DNA from: Lepas anatifera
Taxonomy: Eukaryota; Arthropoda; Thecostraca; Lepadidae
DNA length: 64,000 nucleotides
Assembly (NCBI GenBank): GCA_034440635.1
Contig: JAOTON010002268.1
Location: 1,240,001-1,304,000 of the forward strand
Direction of reading: 5' to 3'
Numbering within the stretch: position 1 is the stretch's first letter; each line of letters opens with the position of its first letter. This document shows, piece by piece, positions 58,010 through 64,000 of this stretch. A program made the translations under genes and the position numbers. The notes beneath the pieces were generated by a model. That model ran no database searches, was not told where the DNA came from, and saw only the letters and a program-made list of their open reading frames with translations.

Positions 58010-59680
58010 ATTTTTTTAGATGATGATGAGGTGAGAGTGACTTAACACGCGCACTGGAGAAGGGGCCTCGGAGGTCCCCCCCACCTGTTTTTCCAAGGTG
58101 GCCGGAGAACCGCTTGTAGCCGAAAAAGTAAAGGTGGCCACATTTAACAGAATTTAATAGCGCGTCGATTGGTGAAGACTTTTTGAAAATCGGCCGAAAA
58201 TGTTTTGACTTATAGGCTTTCAAAGTCAGACCTGCATTTTGAGATCGCCGTAAACGCGCGGTCGGACCAGTTAGCTTGCATTGAAGGCCGAGTGGTGACA
58301 TCATAAAGTCATATAAGCGGGACTATATGTCAAGGTCACTTCACATGAAAGTCAAGGTCAAGGTCAAAGGTCACAGGTCAAGGTCATATATGCACTTTCA
58401 AGGTCACTGACAACTGTGCTTCCGGCCAAATGACGTTACCCGGTCTGACATATATTATGCTATGACGTCATTGTTAGGGTACCCCAATACCAAGATCAAG
58501 GTCAAAGGTCATTAGGAAAGGTCAATCTTCATTTCCCGCCAAACAGTGGCTACAGTGTTAGTCAAAGTGTAAATAATAAGTAGTATACCATATGGGTGAC
58601 CCTACAGGTCAATGACCTTGAATGACCTTGACCCAAAAGCTGTGAGGAAGCCTCTTTGAGACCTCTTCTCTATTAACCTTGTCCGCCTTTAGCTTATTCC
58701 CGCCATTTTCCCGCATAATCACAGCAATTACCAATCGATCCCCAGCATGGCTAATATTTGACCTTTACGACCTCGTTTCACCTTGAAGATATTGACCTAG
58801 GTCAATGAAAATTGTTCATCATGTAGATCACTATAGCCCCCACCCACCTACCAAGTGGCTTTTTCTAACCCTCTTAGTTTCCGAGATCTTAGGGGGCTTA
58901 CCAGGTCCCCTCCAGTGCGCGTTAGTGATAGACCTCCCTCCAGTGCGGGTGTTAAGATGTGAGCATGATTTTTGCGAGTCCCACGTGGCAACACCACAGT
59001 GCGGACTACCAAGGCGTGCTGAAACACTTTCTATGATGATGAGGTGAGGGTGACTTAAGATGAGAGCATGATATTAAGTGTGTCAAGCGTGGAAACACCA
59101 CAAAGTCATCTGACCCAGGGTGCTGAACCACAGACATGTTTAATATACGTTACAAGTAACGTCTTTAGAACTTGTTCTAGATGCTGAGGAGAGGGTTACA
59201 TATGGAAGCATGATTACGCATCCGAGAACCTCACTTTATAAGTCCCTCAGGCCAGTAAGCGAGGAAAACACTGTTGCTCACCGGCCGTCAAAGGCAGCTC
59301 ATGCTTTACCAAAGATACATATTTCCTCATTAACATAATCGGCCAGATGTCATGTCGACAAGAAAAGAAAGACGACAAGAGAAGAGTCGCGTCCACACTT
59401 ACTTACGATGATCTCCAAGAGAAATGAACCCCTTTCAGATGATGATGAGGTGAGAGTGACTTTTGATGTGGGCATTATTTTTTGGGAAATACCACAGTGC
59501 AGGCTAGCAACGGGTGGTGATAATTTTTTTTTCATTTTTTGGTGATGAGGTGAGGGCTACTTAATATGAGAGCATGATAGCATGATGATATTTTGTGCGT
59601 ACACCGTGGAAACACCACAGAGCACCTTAACCCTGGGTGCTGAACTACATACAGTTTAATATGCGTTATTAATAACGTAT
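58010..59680. repeat. Diverged tandem repeat H, four units
   Basis: GATGATGAGGTGAGRGTGAC starts units at about 58022, 59034, 59440 and 59546, followed by ttaagatgagagcatgat and cgtggaaacaccacag blocks. Core units are about 105 bp. The first is split by G2 and the second is followed by about 300 bp of unrelated sequence. Confidence 0.7.
58046..58951 (-). mobile_element. TTAA element G2, 906 bp
   Basis: TTAA at 58042-58045 and 58952-58955; ends CACGCGCACTGGAG and CTCCAGTGCGGGTG. The interior has long runs of AGGTCA direct repeats (for example gtcaaggtcaaggtcaaagg near 58355). The surrounding H repeat has an uninterrupted copy, GTGACTTAAGATGAGAGC, at 59050-59067, which shows the empty site. Confidence 0.87.
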
Positions 59681-59881
59681 TATCAGCTAGGTTTAGATGA
59701 AACAGATTAGCTCTTACAATTTATTTTTGCTATTTTTGTCTTACATAATTATTATCACTAACAATATACCGACCAGAGAGGCAAGAAGTTAAAGACAACA
59801 ATTCTCCTCAGAATGATTTACATGTACCTTGTTTGGTTACCATAGCGATAAGAAGAGATACGAATCAAGCCTATTAGTTAA

Positions 59882-60672
59882 CACGCGCATTGACGGGGGT
59901 CTGAGCCACCTTCGTTGACGGGGGGCGGGTACCCGCCCCTAAGATCTCGAGAACCACGGTAGGTAGCGAAAATGGTAAACGGCGTGGGGCTGCCCATCCA
60001 CTTCTCCATCGAAAACATTTGAACCATTTTTTGTCAGGTCACATTTAAGGTCACGAGAGGTCAAAACATGCCCGTCATAGGGATAACATGTAAATTCAGT
60101 TTTTTCGGCCATTACATCTGAACAAGTAAAGATAGAGCAAAACGACTTGAACTATATGAATCCTCTTAGCAAGCCGATCGAATGCTATATAATTTGACCT
60201 TGCTATGTCAAATCAAGGATTTGACCTGACCTGAGGTCAGGTCAGGGTCAAATTATATAAAATGCATATCATTAGAACCGCAAACCCCGGGTGAGTCTAA
60301 TGCAGCAAAAATAAATGCTCTATCACCATCCTTTACTGAGTTATTCCGTAAAAACATTTTTCCATGTATTTCCAATGGAGAGGTCATGCTCGTATCTGAC
60401 CTTAGGTCATCGATATCAAAATACCGGAACAGATTTTAGAGAACTCGGTGGGGCCATTATGTAATATGAGTTTGAATCGGATAAGTTCAAACGTTTTTTT
60501 AGGTCGGGTCACTTGACCGTACTGGTGACCTGACCTGAGATGACCTAACCTTAAAATTTTCACAGAAGTTGTCAAAATGATGAGGAAAAAGGTATACCAG
60601 TAGGCGGCGCTACGCGCCGCCGTTTTTCTATCTCCGAAAACCCGAGGGGCGGTCCGCCCCGGCAATGGCGTG
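59882..60672 (-). mobile_element. TTAA element B4, 791 bp
   Basis: Inverted family B copy with ends CACGCGCATTGACGGGGG and a mutated GGCAATGGCGTG. TTAA at 59878-59881 and 60673-60676. It retains the GCGGCGCTACGCGCCGCC hairpin (60604-60621). It abuts the 3' end of the CR1/L2-like LINE. Confidence 0.83.
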
Positions 60673-60676
60673 TTAA

Positions 60677-63200
60677 CATACAAATCAATCAGGTTCTTAT
60701 GATATTTTTTATTACTGCTTTGCTTGCTGGCACGTCTTCAATTACTCGGAATTCGTTCATGACCATGGTATTCCACAATTTAAAGCCTAGGCAGGGGGCA
60801 GTGAATAAACGATAATTTCTATTCGAAAACGGCTGTTCGAGAAACGCATTTTGCCGAGTCCCATGACTATTTATTTCTCTTATTTTGAACATAGTGCAAA
60901 GTGAATGAGGAAGCTAGCCTGTTAGAAACTTGTGAGCCAGAAGAAGCATTTGGGATTTCGCTATATCACTAATTTTCAAAACCTTAAATTTTACGAAGTA
61001 TGGTTCGGAACTATGTGGTAAATAAACATTTGCAATAAGTCTTCCAGCTTTTTTCTGGAACACAATTAAGCGGTTCAGCTGTGATGCGTAATTTATCCCC
61101 CCCACCAAGCTAGAAAACAATAGTTTAAATGAGAATGGACCAAGGAGTTGAAAAGAAGCAGTGCTATTCTTTCGTTAATAAAATATCTAATGCTATGAAT
61201 AATCCCAATGCATCGACTAATTTTGGTACAAACATGGCTAATATGAGCATTAAATTTTAGTTGTTGATCAAAAATAACTCCTAGGTATTTAACTTATTTT
61301 TACTCTTGTATTTCCCGGTTATCCAATGATAGTTTTAGCAGTAGGTTACTTGGAAATGGAGAGTAATGTTGACTGAAAGTTTTATCGGCAATAAGAGAAA
61401 GATAATTTGCAGAGAACCAATTAGATACATTCCGGAGAGCATCATTGACGACTTGTTGAAGGGTATTCGTGTCTTTATTTTTAAATAATAGGGCTGTATT
61501 ATCAGCATAAAGAAGATAGGACATGTTTACATTGATCAATGACAAATCATTTATATATAGCAAAAACAGAATCGGCCCAAAAATAGACCCCTGTGGGACA
61601 CAAATTGTAGTATCCTTCAATTGAGATATTTCATTCTAAATTTTTACACACTGTTTTCTATTGGTCAAGTAGGAAGTAAACATATCATTAGCTTTATTTC
61701 TCATGCCATACCTTCCAATTTTCTTTAGGAGAATTTCAACGTCTACTGTATCAAAAGCCTTCTTAAGGTCAATAAAAATACTTAGAATATGTTCCCCATT
61801 TTCAAACCCCGAAGTTACATAGTCTTGTACCAAAATGATAGGCATATACGTTGATCTATTCTTTTGAAACCCAAACTGGTTTTTATAAATAATTGAATTG
61901 GTAACTAGGTGCTCCATTAGCCGGGTAAATAGCAGTTTTTCTAAAATTTTTGACAGCACTGGCAATATACTAATAGGTCTATAATTCGTCAACTGAGATC
62001 TGTCACCTGTTTTGAATATAGGTTTAATTACAGCTACTTTCAGAGAATCAGGGAAGACTGCGTTATCCAAACAAGCATTATAAAATTGATTGAGGTAAGA
62101 AATGATGCTTTTATACGTTTTTTTCACTAATTTGGTATTAACTCCACCAACACCTGTCCCTACATCTTCCAAATTTTGTACAATAGAATTGATTTCATCT
62201 TCACTTGTTGGATATAGCAAAAGTTCCTGTTCGCAATATGTGACCTGAATTACTGGGTCAAGAGAGGAGGGATTAATTTTTTTGTTTGAGCTTAATACCT
62301 ATAGTAGAAAAGAAATTGTTGAATGCTTCCAATAAATTCTTACTACCGCTTGTCTTATACCCTTCTGTGTCATAAACTGTTTCAGGTATGCTACTATTTT
62401 CGCTTGATGCATTTCTTAATTCATTTATTGTTTTCCAAGTTTTTTTCGAATCATTTTTAACCTTATGGAATTCTAAAGCGTTATAATTTTGTCTCGCTTT
62501 GCAAATCACACCTCTTGAATTTCTTTAGGTCATTTTCGTCCTTACTTTTCAATGATTTTATATATAATTCATTCTTTAAGTTGATGGATGCAAGAACACC
62601 AGGTGAAATCCATGGTTTTCTTGGATGGGTCGTAGGATTACATTTGTGTTGATAAGATAATTTTACTATACCTTTCTTATAACAATCTATTATTTTGTTA
62701 GCCATAATGTTCACATCAGTCTCTCCTTCGAGGCAGTGTAACTCAATCCTTAAAAGATTATTCATATCATTAATTTTTCTATATCAAAGCAAGTCATTTG
62801 AGTAGGCGTCACATTTTGCGGCACACACTCCTTTGCAATTAATATAACAGGGAAATTATCTGCAATGTCATTTAACACAATCCATGAAAGTTCAATGAAC
62901 GGTAACTCGTTTGTAAATATGTTATCTAAAATTGTATTTAAGCTTCCTGAATGTCTGGTCGTTTTGGAAATGGCAGGGAGAAAATCATACGAGCACATGG
63001 TCTAGAAAAAAACTTTTAACATAGGGATCACTTTGCATGGACAAAAGATCAAAATTGAAGTCACCAGTAATAGAGGTCATTTTATTAAGTTTAGCAGGCC
63101 ATTCTAAAGCCAAAATCAGTGCTTCAATAAACTTGGGCTTGTCTGTAAATAAAAGTATAATCAGTTTGAATTTTTTAATCATAATATGAAAGCGCACAGC
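60677..63200 (-). pseudogene. CR1/L2-group LINE, 5'-truncated, several lesions
   Basis: Reading on the - strand: endonuclease end (GDFNFDLL near 63050, LDNIFTN near 62920), and a linker with KPWISPGVLASI (about 62625). RT follows with VIKPIFKTGDRSQLTNYRPISI (about 62030-61965), FGFQKNRSTY, IFIDLKKAFDTVD and VPQGSIFGPILFLLYINDL. The catalytic box is YADN (61498-61509) instead of YADD. A TAG (61636-61638) interrupts the frame before motif B'. The thumb and C-terminal blocks (FQKKAGRLI, LGFKLWN) lie at 61060-60780. It starts inside the endonuclease, as expected from incomplete reverse transcription. Inactive. Confidence 0.83.
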
Positions 63201-63463
63201 ATATCGACAAATGATCCTTCATCACAAAAATACCAAGTAAACACCTCAATCACGTCTAACACATCACATATCACAAATAAGAGGAATACAACACACTTAC
63301 AATGCTGCCCAAATATTCACCGAATATTCTTATCATATAGGGGAAGATGTGTGAGTTATTTGGTGTGGATGTTGATAATGGGTGACGTGTCTCGGATGTA
63401 CAGTGTTTCTAGTGTCGTGACTCTGCGATGGTAAGTGCATTGCTGGAACTGTGGCGTGTTCTG

Positions 63464-63742
63464 TCAAATTTTTCGTGTGATATCTGCGTTGTGGTACTCC
63501 TGCATGTGTCGTTTAGATGATCCTTCCTGTAGGTGCATGGTGAGTCGTCTGCTGAGAGATGTGGTAGTCATACCAATGTAACATACCTTACGGGTTGCGC
63601 AGTCCCCGGCCTTACATTGGAACTGGTATATTACATTGGTCTGCTTTAGTGTCGTGCTCTTCTTTGAGATATTGTTTTGCATAATGAGATTGGATGTTTT
63701 AGGGCTGCTGTCATCAACATCCACACCAAACAACTCACACAT
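63464..63742 (-). pseudogene. Penelope-like element, GIY-YIG endonuclease fragment
   Basis: NVIYQFQCKAGDC followed by VCYIGMTTTSLSRRLTMHL and a GSSKRHMQEYHN tail is the GIY-YIG arrangement at the C-terminus of Penelope-like polyproteins. The Tyr and Gly of YIG and the Arg of the helix are kept. No reverse transcriptase part lies in the window. The fragment is enclosed by inverted arms. Confidence 0.8.
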
Positions 63743-63791
63743 CTTCCCCTATATGATAGGAATATTCGGTGAATATTTAGGCAGCATTGTA

Positions 63792-63931
63792 CACTGGCGG
63801 ATCCGGGGGCCCGGGGCCGGCCCCCAAAGCGAATAGTATCTTTCCCCAAACGCGACTTGGCGTTTTTAAATCCTTGTTTGGTTTTTCCGATTTGGCCCCA
63901 AACGTGTTTGGCCCTCAAACTTTTGGCCAAG
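63792..63931. mobile_element. Small hAT-like MITE, 140 bp
   Basis: A perfect 8-bp duplication GCATTGTA at 63784-63791 and 63932-63939. It starts CACTGGCGGATCCGGGGG, like the GGCGGATC ends of the MITEs at 44766 and 45247. The other Penelope arm (about 63297-63308) has the unfilled site, which confirms the insertion. Confidence 0.8.
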
Positions 63932-64000
63932 GCATTGTAAGTGTGTTGTATTCCTGTTATTTGTGATATATGATGTGTTAGACGTGATTGAGGTGTTTGC

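Larger units (their letters stand above)
63237..64000. repeat. Inverted arms around the Penelope-like fragment
   Basis: 63237-63380 reappears inverted at 63718-64000, where a small insertion (63792-63931) splits the copy. Shared blocks include caatcacgtctaacacatca and cttcccctatatgat. The right arm runs to the window edge and may continue. Penelope-like elements are known to have flanking repeats in tandem or inverted arrangement. Confidence 0.82.

Overview
This is a repeat-rich eukaryotic nuclear segment, most likely from an arthropod. The pointers are an interstitial TTAGG-type telomere array (9922-10021), spliceosomal introns, I-clade, CR1/L2 and L1-type LINEs, a Penelope-like GIY-YIG fragment and tRNA-derived SINEs. 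A chelicerate such as a tick would fit the giant TE-filled introns and the I-clade elements with CCHC gag and RNase H, but the species is an inference.

Only one host protein gene is convincing: LSM3, the Sm-like protein of the LSm1-7 and LSm2-8 rings. Its 101 codons are split over three phase-0 coding exons at 10668-10685, 24968-25075 and 40257-40436. A likely 5' untranslated exon ends at 10109. The introns are about 14.3 kb and 15.2 kb, and almost everything recognisable in them is transposon.

Layout. 1-9.9 kb: upstream repeats (one piggyBac-like MITE, SINE relics, degenerate minisatellites). 9.9-10.7 kb: telomere-like array, LSM3 leader and start exon. 10.9-24.9 kb (intron): TTAA element A1, a CR1 fragment split by a Harbinger-like MITE, a second piggyBac-like MITE, and a full-length 7-kb I-like LINE with a 15-bp target duplication. 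25.5-37.4 kb (intron): nested TTAA elements, then a reverse-strand I-like LINE broken by a 3-kb hAT element that itself carries a Harbinger-like MITE. 40.4-64 kb: no host gene seen. This part holds many TTAA-flanked non-autonomous elements, a Tc1/mariner-like MITE, a 480-bp tandem duplication, an L1-type fragment, a CR1/L2-like LINE and an inverted-arm Penelope-like unit.

The most striking system is a group of at least six related 0.8-2.2 kb element types (called A to G here). They have GC-rich terminal inverted repeats, sit in TTAA (once TTAT), nest in and abut one another, and have interiors unusually dense in AGGTCA/TGACCT, the nuclear-receptor half-site. Several insertions can be dated or proved inside the window by comparing filled and empty copies.

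No transposase for the TTAA elements, no RNA gene that looks functional and no CRISPR array was found. Family letters are local names only.
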